NCBI GenBank assembly: GCA_937910235.1
Contig: CALENB010000047.1
Span: 16,326 to 80,325, forward strand
DNA from: an uncultured Myxococcales bacterium
GTDB taxonomy: Bacteria > Myxococcota_A > UBA9042
Length of the DNA stretch: 64,000 nucleotides
Direction of reading: 5' to 3'
The position numbers and the translations under genes are program-made. Below the pieces are notes generated by a model that saw only the letters and a program-made list of their open reading frames with translations, had not been told where the DNA came from and searched no databases. This document shows, in pieces, positions 48,617-58,228 of this stretch (the first letter of the stretch is position 1; every line of letters begins with the position of its first letter).

Positions 48617-49345
48617 ATGGGACTGTTCGACTTCTTTAGCGGCGGTAACAACCCCGAGAAGGCCATTGAAAAGCATCGCACGCGGTTGATGGACAAGTAC
48701 CGTCAGACGCAAGAGCGCTACGCGGCGATGGATGATCTCATGGCCATCGGCTCGGCGCCGGCAATCGCTGCGCTGCTCATGCGTTTTACGTTTCGTGTCG
48801 ACGGTCCAACCGTCGACGAAGAGGAGAAGACGTACTGCTACCAGGTCGTCACCCAGGCCGGTCACGTCGCCGTCGAGCCGCTCAAGGCCTTCATCCAAAG
48901 CAACAACGCTGTGTATTTTCCCCTGCGTGCGCTTCGCGACATCGCTGGCGATGAAATCGCGGTCGCCGCCTTGCTCAAAGCGATGGCGGACTGCGACCCT
49001 GGCTATCACGACGGCCTTGAGCGACTGCGTGAGATTGTGTCGAATCTGCGCGATTTCCAGCACGAACGTGTGCGAGAAGCGCTGACCGGGCTCCTCACCA
49101 GCCGCTCCGACGAGATTCGCTTCTACGCGCTCGACGGCCTCGCCACCTATCCTGGCGAGGAGGTCGCGGCGCTCTTCGCCGCGAGGCTGCTCGACGAGGA
49201 AGAGACACAGCGGGTGAAGGGTTTGGCCTGCGAGCTGGCCGTCGACAAAGAGCTGCGTTTCAAGAAATGGGCGACAGAACTCGCCCCGAAGCTCGGACCG
49301 TCCTACCGGTTCGACTCCGAATTCCGCATCCAACGAAAAGGTTAG
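48617..49345 (+). CDS. HEAT-repeat-like protein
   Basis: MGLFDFFSGGNNPEKAIEKHRTRLMDKYRQTQERYAAMDDLMAIGSAPAIAALLMRFTF...; alpha-helical repeats. Confidence 0.75.
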   Translation: MGLFDFFSGGNNPEKAIEKHRTRLMDKYRQTQERYAAMDDLMAIGSAPAIAALLMRFTFRVDGPTVDEEEKTYCYQVVTQAGHVAVEPLKAFIQSNNAVYFPLRALRDIAGDEIAVAALLKAMADCDPGYHDGLERLREIVSNLRDFQHERVREALTGLLTSRSDEIRFYALDGLATYPGEEVAALFAARLLDEEETQRVKGLACELAVDKELRFKKWATELAPKLGPSYRFDSEFRIQRKG

Positions 49346-49348
49346 TCC

Positions 49349-49828
49349 ATGTCCACTTTCCCCATGACACCCGAGGGTCTAGCCAAAGCCCACGCCGAGC
49401 TGAGCCACCTCTTCCACGTCGCGCGTCCACAGAACGTGCGCGATATCGAAGAGGCGCGTGCCCACGGCGATCTGAAAGAGAACGCAGAATACCACGCAGC
49501 GAAGGAGCGTCAGGGTCACATCGACGGGCGCATCAAGGCCGCGGAGTCCCTGATCGCCGGGGCTGACGTGATCGATCCCGCGACGCTCAGCGGCGATCGC
49601 GTGGTGTTTGGCGCGACCGTGACGCTGATCGACCTGGACAACGAAGACGGTCCGACCGTGACGTATCAGATCGTCGGTACCTTTGAGAGCGACCTCGACA
49701 CGGGTAAGGTCAGCTACAAGTCACCCATCGCACGCGCGCTGATCGGCAAGAGTGAGGGCGACGAAGCGACCGTCATCACGCCAGGCGGCAAGCGCATGTA
49801 CGAGATCGTGAGCGTCGAGTTCAAATGA
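49349..49828 (+). CDS. greA: Transcription elongation factor GreA
   Basis: MTPEGLAKAHAELSHL...RDIEEARAHGDLKENAEYHAAKERQGHIDGRI...SPIARALIGKSEGDEATV. Confidence 0.95.
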   Translation: MSTFPMTPEGLAKAHAELSHLFHVARPQNVRDIEEARAHGDLKENAEYHAAKERQGHIDGRIKAAESLIAGADVIDPATLSGDRVVFGATVTLIDLDNEDGPTVTYQIVGTFESDLDTGKVSYKSPIARALIGKSEGDEATVITPGGKRMYEIVSVEFK

Positions 49829-50307
49829 GCCAGGCGCCCGCAGCCGCGGCGTCTCTGGTCACGGCTCCGATCCCGTTGGCCTCTCTGGCCGATACCGAGG
49901 CGCTCGCTGGTCGCATCGCGCGGGCCCTGCGCGGCGGCGACGTGCTCACGCTTGGCGGAGAGCTGGGCGCGGGAAAGACCACGCTGGTGCAGGCGATGGG
50001 ACGGCATTGGCACGTCGATGACGGCCTGATCCGTAGCCCGACCTTCTCGCTGGTCAACGTCGTCGACCTGGGCGAATTCGATCTGGTTCACGCCGATCTC
50101 TACCGACTCACCGGGCCCGAGGATGTGATCTCCAGCGGCCTCATCGAGCTGCTTGGCGCAACGGATTGCGTGTGTGTCGTGGAGTGGCCTGACGCGGCTC
50201 AGGGTCTGCTACCACCAAACACGCTGGGCCTGACGCTGCGCCTCAACGGCGCGACGGGGATGCGCAGCGCGGTGCCAAACGCCGAGCTGGCGGCCCGCCT
50301 GACGTAG
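49825..50307 (+). CDS. tsaE: tRNA threonylcarbamoyladenosine biosynthesis ATPase TsaE
   Basis: LTLGGELGAGKTTLVQAMGRHWHVDDGLIRSPTFSLVNVV; 4-bp overlap with greA. Confidence 0.92.
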   Translation: MSQAPAAAASLVTAPIPLASLADTEALAGRIARALRGGDVLTLGGELGAGKTTLVQAMGRHWHVDDGLIRSPTFSLVNVVDLGEFDLVHADLYRLTGPEDVISSGLIELLGATDCVCVVEWPDAAQGLLPPNTLGLTLRLNGATGMRSAVPNAELAARLT

Positions 50308-50309
50308 CC

Positions 50310-50373
50310 GCGGTGTTCGGGTCAGGCGGTGTTCGGGTCAGGCGGCGTGCGGAACAGGCGGTGTTCGGGTCAG
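50310..50373. repeat. 16-bp tandem repeat, 4 copies
   Basis: gcggtgttcgggtcag at 50310, 50326 and 50358, with variant gcggcgtgcggaacag at 50342. Confidence 0.95.
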
Positions 50374-50455
50374 GCGGCGGTCTGGCCGCGCGCGAGCCGT
50401 GACCGACCGCCGCACCGGCCTTCGCTCAACGCCGACGCTACTGCTACTTCTACTT

Positions 50456-51208
50456 CTACTTCTTCGGCGAAGGCTTCGCAGCGCCTGCGGCGGCGTCTTC
50501 GACCACGACGTCCGGGTTCTCCTGCTGCACGAAGCGCCAGAACGTACCGAGAAATCGCTTCGTGAGCTTGTCCTTGCGGTTCGATTTCTTGTCATCCTGC
50601 GCGATGACCTTGCGCAAGCGTTCGTTGAGCTGCGCCAGGGCGACGTGACCTTCCTCGATCTGCTTGAACAGCGGATCCTTCGTCAGCTCACCTGCGTCCA
50701 CCCGCGTGCCGAGGGCTGTGACCTGCTTCTCGATCGCGGCGACGACGGCCAGCTCTTGAACGTCGTTATTCTCACTAGCGACGGCCTTGGCGATGTCGCC
50801 CTTCGTGTTCTCGACGATCGACTTGAACGCTTCGGTGTACTTGTCGACGGCGAACTTCGAGAGGCTGCCGGTGTAGCGGGTCACAAGGGAGCCCACCATC
50901 TGGCTGACGAGCTTGGGGACCTGCTGCGTGACGGTGTCGCCGACGTATTTTGCGAGCTGCGGGGCCTGTTGCGCGAGCAGTTTTTCAGCGCCGGTCCGGA
51001 GCGCCGGCAGGTTGTCTAACACGACGCCGGCGGAGAACTGCGCCACGTTTGCCGGCTTGGTCACGTAGGACCACTTGTTGTTGATCCACGACATGTAGCC
51101 GAGGACCACCAGGATCATAACGGTGCCGAAGATCAGCCCGTTGCGTCGCTCTTTGTGCAGGCGCATCACCTCAGCTTCGAGGTGATTGCGAAGTACTTGG
51201 TCACTCAT
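50456..51208 (-). CDS. Hypothetical single-TM protein
   Basis: 250 aa; TM GLIFGTVMILVVLGYMSWI followed by a helical domain; adjacent to a similarly organised gene. Confidence 0.6.
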   Translation of the reverse strand: MSDQVLRNHLEAEVMRLHKERRNGLIFGTVMILVVLGYMSWINNKWSYVTKPANVAQFSAGVVLDNLPALRTGAEKLLAQQAPQLAKYVGDTVTQQVPKLVSQMVGSLVTRYTGSLSKFAVDKYTEAFKSIVENTKGDIAKAVASENNDVQELAVVAAIEKQVTALGTRVDAGELTKDPLFKQIEEGHVALAQLNERLRKVIAQDDKKSNRKDKLTKRFLGTFWRFVQQENPDVVVEDAAAGAAKPSPKK

Positions 51209-51236
51209 AATCGTCTCCTGTCGTCGCTAAGTTGGG

Positions 51237-52022
51237 TTATTTGCCGGCAGCGGTCGCGCTCAAGATGTCGCTCTCGCCGCCGCCTTTCAGGGCCTCGTCC
51301 ATGATCTCGAGCCAGAGCCCAAGCAGCTGCTCCGGTGTAATTTTGCCGTGGGCCTTGTGACGCCCCGCGTCGGCAGCGGCGGCCTTGTTCGCCGTCGCGG
51401 CGGAGTTCTGTCGCGCCACGAAGCCGTTGAGGGTGTGCTTGATGTTGTCGAGCTCCTTGAGGTGACGCGCGAACGTGCCAGCCAGCGTCTTCTGGGCCCA
51501 GCGCGAGAAACCGGTCTGAAAGCTGGCCATGAGGCGCTGGACGCGCTTCGGGTCGTTCTTCAACTCTGGAAACGTCTCGTACAGAATCTTGATCTGGGCC
51601 TCATTTGCTTGCTCGAGCTGGCGCGTAAGCTCGCCCTCTAGCTGTTTGGGCAGGTCGTTGCCGAGCTTCTTCATCTCACCGTCAAGTCGCCCGCCGAGCT
51701 CGTCGATCGCCCGATCGATCTGTTTGGCGAAGGCCGCGCTGACGACCGGCGCGACGCGCTCACCGACCAACATGGCCGACTTCTGCAGGCGCGGCAGCAC
51801 GTGTTGAGCTTCCTTGTCGAACGCCGCTACCACCGCCTCGGGCTTGATGGCCTGGTACGTGCGGTACATGTTGAAGACGAAACCAGCGATGATAACAAAG
51901 CAGCAGAGTGGGATGACGACACGCAGCATCCCAATGTTCTTCTGTAGCCCGACGTGTGTGTCGCGGAGGCCATCATCGCTGAGCGACGCCAAGCCCTCCG
52001 GAGCCTTAATCCATGTGATCAT
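51237..52022 (-). CDS. Hypothetical single-TM protein
   Basis: MITWIKAPEGLASLSDDGLRDTHVGLQKNIGMLRVVIPLCCFVIIAGFVFNMYRTYQ...; same layout as 50456..51208. Confidence 0.6.
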   Translation of the reverse strand: MITWIKAPEGLASLSDDGLRDTHVGLQKNIGMLRVVIPLCCFVIIAGFVFNMYRTYQAIKPEAVVAAFDKEAQHVLPRLQKSAMLVGERVAPVVSAAFAKQIDRAIDELGGRLDGEMKKLGNDLPKQLEGELTRQLEQANEAQIKILYETFPELKNDPKRVQRLMASFQTGFSRWAQKTLAGTFARHLKELDNIKHTLNGFVARQNSAATANKAAAADAGRHKAHGKITPEQLLGLWLEIMDEALKGGGESDILSATAAGK

Positions 52023-52308
52023 CCGCTGCCCTCCCAAATGTTGCGTGTGCTTCGCCCACCACAGCGCCCGCTCGTCCCCACGAGCCGGCGCAGATCTGGT
52101 CGCCGCCCCAGCGGTCGACGCAGGCCCTCGACGCCACCCAAGAATGCGTGGCCAATCAGAGAGGTAAGAAGCATGTCCTTACGCATACTACCATCATGAG
52201 GCCCGCTCGCCAACTTCCCACCGCGCTCCGTTTGACGGTGGTTGTTGCCGGGGTGTGTCATCACGGCCAGGGCGGCGTATAGTCCACGGCCGCTGGCCCG
52301 GAGGCCCC

Positions 52309-53382
52309 ATGATCCAACGTTCTGATGAATGCAGTCGTGAAGTGAACCGAGGTGCCATCGCGGCGGTGGCGTCGTGGAGTGTGCTGCTGGTCCTGGCGAT
52401 GCCGGTCGGCGCCCTCGCTGGTCCGCCGCCGCCGAGCGCGCCGGACGCGAAGAAACCTGCACCGAGCGTCCGTGTGGCGCCGACCCGACCGGTGGCTAAA
52501 TCGTTCATCTGCCCGCTCTGCGGCGCGCAGGCCCACGCCATCGGCCATGATGGCAAGTCCTCGCCGCGGCGCTACTCCGACCTGGAAGTACCGACGCGGG
52601 CCTACACCAACCTCGTCGTCGCCTGCCCGAAGTGTGGCTACGCCGCCTGGAGTCAGGATTTCGAGACACCCGTGTCGGGCGCGGCGCAGCAGTACACACA
52701 ACGCTACCTGGCGCGGACGGCCAAACGCGCTGCGCAGTCGCCCCTTGTGGCGTATCAGCACCACATGAACTTGCTGCATGTGCGCAGGGCGAGCTTGAAC
52801 GAGCAGATCGGGGCGGCGCTGTTTTACTCGTACGTGTTGAAGCGGGGTCGACCCTACGGTGGCATGGATCCGAAGTTGGAGCGCAAAGTTCAGAAGGCTC
52901 GGACGCGCGTCCTCGCGCTGCTCACGTTGGCGTTGCAGCGCGATCCGCCGAGCGATAAGCGGGCCGGGCTGGAGTGGCAATACCTCAAAGGCGAGCTGAC
53001 CCGCCTGACCGGCGACACGGCGGGAGCGCTGCCCGTGCTGCAGAAGGTGTGTTGGGCCCGCAAGGAGGCCGGCTACACAGTCGGACGGCTCGCGTGCCAG
53101 ATGACTGAGCGCGCCAAGCGAGGGGAGTCGTGGGAAGACTACCGCGACGGCGTCACAGACGTGCGCCAGATCCCGGTGGCTGAGAAACAAGCCGAGGCGA
53201 TCGCCGCCCAGACCGCAAAGGACGACGTAGCGCGCAGCAAGGCAGCTGAGACCGCCAAAAAGCAGGCTGCCGCGGCCGCCAACAAGCAGAAAGAGACCCG
53301 TGGCGCACAGGCACCGCCAGCCCCGCGCGCACCTGCGAGCCGGGACCCGTACGCGCCTGCGCCACCGCCTGTCGTCAAGTAG
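52309..53382 (+). CDS. Exported zinc-ribbon-like protein (DUF2225-like)
   Basis: Signal-like N-terminus; FICPLCGAQAHAIG...VACPKCGYAAWSQDFE; Pro/Ala-rich tail. Confidence 0.65.
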   Translation: MIQRSDECSREVNRGAIAAVASWSVLLVLAMPVGALAGPPPPSAPDAKKPAPSVRVAPTRPVAKSFICPLCGAQAHAIGHDGKSSPRRYSDLEVPTRAYTNLVVACPKCGYAAWSQDFETPVSGAAQQYTQRYLARTAKRAAQSPLVAYQHHMNLLHVRRASLNEQIGAALFYSYVLKRGRPYGGMDPKLERKVQKARTRVLALLTLALQRDPPSDKRAGLEWQYLKGELTRLTGDTAGALPVLQKVCWARKEAGYTVGRLACQMTERAKRGESWEDYRDGVTDVRQIPVAEKQAEAIAAQTAKDDVARSKAAETAKKQAAAAANKQKETRGAQAPPAPRAPASRDPYAPAPPPVVK

Positions 53383-53482
53383 CGAATATCACGGACCGGC
53401 ACGAAGTCGAGTTGGTGCCTGTGACAAGGCACCCGCGGCCACTTGCAAAGCGTCCATCGGTCGCACAGACTGCCGAGCACTG

Positions 53483-54421
53483 ATGCACGTACTCCAGCGC
53501 CACTCCCTGTTCATTGTCTTCGCCGCCGCCTTGGTCGTCGCGGCGCCGTCTGCTATGGCGCGGGCCGCTGTTTCCAGTGCGGATTCCAGCGTTTCGAGCG
53601 CGGAAGTGGCGAATAACACTGGCACGAGCGGCGGTGAGGCCACAGCTGCCGACGGCCAGGCCAGTCAGGGCGGGACGGCCAGGGATGCCACCGACAACGG
53701 CGGCACCAGCGAACGTGTCGCCGACGAAGCCGACACGTCGCGCCTGTCGCCGCGGGCTAAACGCGCGCTGCGGCGCCGCAAACTGACCCAAAACTTGGCC
53801 CGCAAGGGTGAGGCGGAGCTGCGCAAGTCGGTCCGCGTCTTCCAACAACGCTACCTCGTCAAGGGTGGACGTGCCGAGCTGCTCGTTGGCGGCTCCGTCG
53901 CCATCGGCGACCCGCTGATCCAAACCCGAAACTTGGACGCTGGGCTGCTCATCCACGTCAATCAGCGGTGGGCGATCGGCGCGTCGGCGTTCTACAGCTT
54001 TGCGGCGCAGAACGACGCGTTCGAGAACATCCAGCGAGACTTTGGCTTGTTCCCGGAGCGTTCCCTATTGCAGGCAGGCGGCTTTCTGGAGGTCCAGTTC
54101 AGCCCAATCTTCGGCAAGTTCTCCAGCTTCGGGATGGCGGTCGTTCAGATGGACGCCTACCTCATCGGCGCGGTGGGGCTCATGAAGACGACCGTGCCCA
54201 TCGAGGCAGACGCCGCCTTGCAGGTCGGCCGACCCGCTTGGCAGGTTGGCGTCGGGCTTCGGATCCACACGTTGCGCGCGCTGACGCTGTCGGTCGAGAT
54301 CAGAGACATGATGATGGTCGAGCACTTCCAAGCGGGTGAGCGGCTCATGCAACATTGGTTCGGAGGCCTCAAGATCGGCCTCTGGATTCCACCCACATTT
54401 GACTACAAGCACCAACGATGA
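53483..54421 (+). CDS. Outer-membrane beta-barrel domain protein (myxobacterial type)
   Basis: Signal peptide, Ser/Thr/Gly-rich linker, then beta-strand-rich YLVKGGRAELLVGGSVAIGDPLIQTRNLDAGLLIHVNQRWAIGASAFYSF. Confidence 0.65.
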   Translation: MHVLQRHSLFIVFAAALVVAAPSAMARAAVSSADSSVSSAEVANNTGTSGGEATAADGQASQGGTARDATDNGGTSERVADEADTSRLSPRAKRALRRRKLTQNLARKGEAELRKSVRVFQQRYLVKGGRAELLVGGSVAIGDPLIQTRNLDAGLLIHVNQRWAIGASAFYSFAAQNDAFENIQRDFGLFPERSLLQAGGFLEVQFSPIFGKFSSFGMAVVQMDAYLIGAVGLMKTTVPIEADAALQVGRPAWQVGVGLRIHTLRALTLSVEIRDMMMVEHFQAGERLMQHWFGGLKIGLWIPPTFDYKHQR

Positions 54422-55161
54422 TGTTCAGCCTCGCGCGCCAGCCTCGACCAGCCCTGATCGTCCGCCTCGCGGTGGTCTGTGGGCTTATCGGCGCGACGTT
54501 GCTGACCGCCGGATCTGCCCACGCCGAGGACGACGTGCTCGCTGGCAGCCCGGTTTTGCGGCGAAATCTACAGTACCGCGCCGGCCGCCATGAGGTGACC
54601 GCCATCGTCGGCTTCACGGTCGGCGACCCCTACATCCGCACGATTCTGCCTGGCGCGCGCTATGATCTTCACCTGTTCGATTGGCTCTCTGTAGGCGGCC
54701 GCCTGCAGTTTGGCGTTCCGGTGCAGAGCGACACGTACGCCGAGATCGACAAGAAGGTCACGACGCAGAACGAGACCTTCGTCATGGAGGCGACAAGCCT
54801 GCGCTTCCTCGGGCTCGGCCACGTCTCGGTGTCGCCGCTCGTGGGCAAGATGCTGGCCTTCTCGCGCCTGCCGATCCAGTTCGACGTGCACGTGGACCTG
54901 CTTGGAGGCCTCGCCAGCGTAGCGAGCACGGGCGACGCGCTGACCACCGGCATCGGTCTGTCGCTTGGCGCGGCGGTTGGACTCCGCGTGTTTATCTCCG
55001 ATATCATCGCGATCACGACGGATCTGCAGGCCATCTCAACGGACCGCGCGCTGTCGGTCAACCGGGACAGCAAAGAGTCGGGCAAGAAGCTGCGCTTCAA
55101 CAACATCCTGAGCTTCGGTGTGGCGTTCTTCATGCCGCCCAAGCTCCAGCGCGCCGACTAG
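54418..55161 (+). CDS. Outer-membrane beta-barrel domain protein, related in layout to the upstream gene
   Basis: Signal peptide; HEVTAIVGFTVGDPYIRTILPGARYDLHLFDWLSVGGRLQFGV; 4-bp overlap with upstream gene. Confidence 0.7.
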   Translation: MMFSLARQPRPALIVRLAVVCGLIGATLLTAGSAHAEDDVLAGSPVLRRNLQYRAGRHEVTAIVGFTVGDPYIRTILPGARYDLHLFDWLSVGGRLQFGVPVQSDTYAEIDKKVTTQNETFVMEATSLRFLGLGHVSVSPLVGKMLAFSRLPIQFDVHVDLLGGLASVASTGDALTTGIGLSLGAAVGLRVFISDIIAITTDLQAISTDRALSVNRDSKESGKKLRFNNILSFGVAFFMPPKLQRAD

Positions 55162-55231
55162 CGCTAACCGCGACCAGCCCAGCTCCCCGATCGTGTTTTC
55201 CCGTGGTGTGGCTGCGAGCGACCTGCGTGCC

Positions 55232-55981
55232 TCAGCTGAGGTCTCCGAACCTGCCGTCGGCGCTGCCTTGGGTGTCGCTGCCTTGGGCGTCGCTGTCATG
55301 GGCGTCCATGCCCGGCGCGGCCGCCAGCGCTTGCAGGAACTGCTGGTATTTCGACACGTCCGCGACGCGCCATGCCACGCCAAGTCGGTCCAGTAGCGCA
55401 GTCACGGCGTCTTTGAGCGCCGCCGCGTCTGGGTGTTCGACCTCGAGTTCAAAGCGTTCCTGACCGGCGGGGAAGAGGCTGTGATCCAGCTCCAGGGTCA
55501 GCGCGGGGCCAGGGGCCAGCCCGAGCGCGGTCGCTGCGATCCGATACGCGCGGCGAGTCGTCTGCATCACTCCGATGACATGGAACGTGCGCGCGTCAGC
55601 GTCGTCCAGATCAGCCAGGGGACCAGCCACGAGCGCCTCACACAGCGGCAGATCGCGCAGCTTGCACGCGCTCCGGCCGGCCCGCCACGCCGCGGCCTCA
55701 CGCCCCGCCAACACGGCCTCCCACTCACTGACCCGCATGATGCCGTCGACCATCTGCGCGCCAGCCTTCGCGGTGCACGTGGCCTGTGTCCCCGCCAGCC
55801 GCACCCGCATCATCATGCGGCGAGCGGCGAGGGCGCGGTCCGTCGTGTCGAGATAGCGATTGCTCTGCACGGCCTCGTGCAGCGTGCCGTGCGCATCCAA
55901 CCAAGTGCGCAACGTCGCGTGGGCGAGATCATCGGCCAGCAGCAGCTTGAGCTCGATCTCCGTGTGCAGATTGTCGGTCAT
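55232..55981 (-). CDS. CYTH domain protein
   Basis: HTEIELKLLLADDLAHATLRTWL...SNRYLDTTDRALAARRMMMRVRL...TCTAKAG. Confidence 0.9.
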   Translation of the reverse strand: MTDNLHTEIELKLLLADDLAHATLRTWLDAHGTLHEAVQSNRYLDTTDRALAARRMMMRVRLAGTQATCTAKAGAQMVDGIMRVSEWEAVLAGREAAAWRAGRSACKLRDLPLCEALVAGPLADLDDADARTFHVIGVMQTTRRAYRIAATALGLAPGPALTLELDHSLFPAGQERFELEVEHPDAAALKDAVTALLDRLGVAWRVADVSKYQQFLQALAAAPGMDAHDSDAQGSDTQGSADGRFGDLS

Positions 55982-56017
55982 GGCTAGGCCCTCGTGCGCG
56001 CGCCTTGCCGCGGGTCG

Positions 56018-57394
56018 CTACATGAGCAGCGCGCGAGCGAGGCTGAAGTAGGTGACGATCCCCAGCAGGTCCACCAGACTTGCGATGAAGGGCGTCGATG
56101 AGACGGCAGGATCCAGGCCGAGACGCTCAAGCAAGATGGGCAACATCGCGCCGAGCACTGCACCAAGGGTGACCACCGCGGTGAGTGTGACGCCGAGAGT
56201 CAGGGCCAACGAACCATCCCCTGAACCGAGCAAGGCACGGATGACTCCGATCAACGCGAGCAACACGCCCAACACGAATCCCACGCCGATCTCGCGCAGG
56301 AACACCTTGCCCGCGTGGCTCAGGTCGACCTCACCCACCGCCAAGGCGCGGATGATGATCGCCGCGGACTGCGAACCTGAGTTACCGCCAGAAGAGATCA
56401 CGAGCGGCAGAAACAGGACGAGGACGGCGGTCTCCTTGATGACGTCGTCAAACCACGTCATCGCGTTCGCAGTGAACTGGCCGCCGATGAAGAGCACGAC
56501 CAACCAGGGCGCTCGTTTTGCCACAAAGGTCCAAAATCCGGTGCCAAAGTAGGAATCGTCCAGGGGTTGGACGGCGGCCATCCGGTGCATGTCTTCGGTG
56601 GCTTCTTCCGCGATGACGTCGACGAGATCGTCGATGGTGACGAGGCCGAGCAAGCGATACGCAGCGTCGACGACCGGCAGCGCGATCAGATCGTAGTGCT
56701 GGATGAGGGTCGCGGCTTCTTCCTGGTCTTCGTTCGGACCGATGCTCTTGACGTCTTCGACCATGATGGCGGCGACGGCTTGGTCGTCTTTGCAGAGGAT
56801 GAGGTCACGCAGCGACACGACGCCAACCAGCTTGTCATCACCGGCGACAACGTAGACGTAGTAGACGGTCTCCGCCTCTTCGCCGACGGTGCGCACACGC
56901 TCGATCACCTCACGGACGGTCATCTCGACCGACACAGTGAGCGTGTCGGTGGTCATGACGGCGCCGACCGTGCCATCTTCCCACTGGACCAGGGAGCGCA
57001 CATCGGCCCGATCCTCTGGATCCATCGCAGCGAGCAACGACTCAGCGAAGGTGTGCGGGAGCTCGGCGACGAAGTCGGCGCGCTCGTCGGAGGCCATCTC
57101 TTCGATGATGACCACGGCGCGCGTCACGCCCATGCGCTGGACGAGGTCGACTTGTCGATAGGGCTCGATGCACTCGAGCACGTCCGCCGCGCGTTCGGCG
57201 CTCAGGGCGGCGAGCAGCTCGGGGGCCAGATGGGGCGGCGCGCGCTCGATGATGTCGGCGACATCCTCAGCGTGTAGGTCTTCAAATAGCTCACGGACGG
57301 ACTCGGGGTCCCCGGCGAACGCCTGCTCGATATCCGGTAACATTAGGTGGGACAGCCGCATCATGGGAGCACTCGCGTCAGGCACCGGCGACAA
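56018..57394 (-). CDS. mgtE: Magnesium transporter MgtE
   Basis: MgtE N domain, CBS pair (VGVVSLRDLI, LIALPVVDAAYRLLGLVTIDDLVDVI), TM domain with LPLVISSGGNSGSQSAAIIIRAL. Confidence 0.95.
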   Translation of the reverse strand: MSPVPDASAPMMRLSHLMLPDIEQAFAGDPESVRELFEDLHAEDVADIIERAPPHLAPELLAALSAERAADVLECIEPYRQVDLVQRMGVTRAVVIIEEMASDERADFVAELPHTFAESLLAAMDPEDRADVRSLVQWEDGTVGAVMTTDTLTVSVEMTVREVIERVRTVGEEAETVYYVYVVAGDDKLVGVVSLRDLILCKDDQAVAAIMVEDVKSIGPNEDQEEAATLIQHYDLIALPVVDAAYRLLGLVTIDDLVDVIAEEATEDMHRMAAVQPLDDSYFGTGFWTFVAKRAPWLVVLFIGGQFTANAMTWFDDVIKETAVLVLFLPLVISSGGNSGSQSAAIIIRALAVGEVDLSHAGKVFLREIGVGFVLGVLLALIGVIRALLGSGDGSLALTLGVTLTAVVTLGAVLGAMLPILLERLGLDPAVSSTPFIASLVDLLGIVTYFSLARALLM

Positions 57395-57489
57395 GCCAGC
57401 GCCGACGTTGTCGCCCCGCGCCGCTCGGAACGCAAGCGCCGGCCACCCTCGCCCGTAGTTGGGTCGAGCAGCGCAGGGCCCGCGTCGCC

Positions 57490-58227
57490 TCAGACGCGGC
57501 CGGTGCCGCGGAGAAACATGTAGCGGACGGGATCAAGCTCGTCGCCGTGGGGATAACCCGGACCTAGCTCGTCTTTGGGGCCGGCGCTCGCCGCGATCGC
57601 CACTTGTCCGGGCTTGCGGCGGTTGCGCCACACAGCGCGCTGGGCGGCCTGTGCCGCCTCCCATTGCTCTTGAAGATCGAGCACTTGCTCAAGATCATCC
57701 GGCAAATCAGCGGAGAGAGCGACGAGCACGTGCCCGGCAGCTTCTGCGTCCGCGGTGGCCCGGTGCGCCTCTTCCAAGGGGATCCCGAGGCGTTTGGCCA
57801 CGGTGCCGAGCTTCATGTTGCCCTGCCCCTTCTGGAGCTCCTTTGCGAACACGAGGGGGTCGAGCCAGGTCGCGCCGTCCGGCAGAGAGCGCTGGCACCG
57901 GGCGAGCTCGTGAATGATGAAGCGACGATCAAAGGACGCGTTGTAGGCCACCAGCAGTCGCCCTTCGAGCAGCGCCACGAAATCGGCGGCGACTCTGTCG
58001 AAGGTGGGTTGGCCGACGAGATCTGCTTCGGTGATCCCCGTCACCCGGCTGGCGTCCTTGGGTAGATCGCGCTCTGGATCGATCAGGACGCCCCAACGCT
58101 CGACCACTTCGCCGTCGTCAAACAGGACCACGCCGAGCTCAATGACACGATCGCCCTGCTCCGCCTCAAGCCCCGTCGTCTCGGTGTCGAGGACGGCGAG
58201 CGGGAGCTTCGCCCAGGATGCAACCAC
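57490..58227 (-). CDS. 3'-5' exonuclease, DnaQ-like
   Basis: LPLAVLDTETTGLEAEQGDRVIELGVVLF (ExoI); VAYNASFDRRFI; HRATADAEA; GTG start at 58227 proposed (ORF extends to 58407). Confidence 0.85.
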   Translation of the reverse strand: MVASWAKLPLAVLDTETTGLEAEQGDRVIELGVVLFDDGEVVERWGVLIDPERDLPKDASRVTGITEADLVGQPTFDRVAADFVALLEGRLLVAYNASFDRRFIIHELARCQRSLPDGATWLDPLVFAKELQKGQGNMKLGTVAKRLGIPLEEAHRATADAEAAGHVLVALSADLPDDLEQVLDLQEQWEAAQAAQRAVWRNRRKPGQVAIAASAGPKDELGPGYPHGDELDPVRYMFLRGTGRV

Positions 58228-58228
58228 C

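Noticed and set aside
57395-57489. Possible Mg2+ riboswitch upstream of mgtE
   Set aside because: Only ~90 bp of gap, and I could not recognise M-box conserved segments by eye
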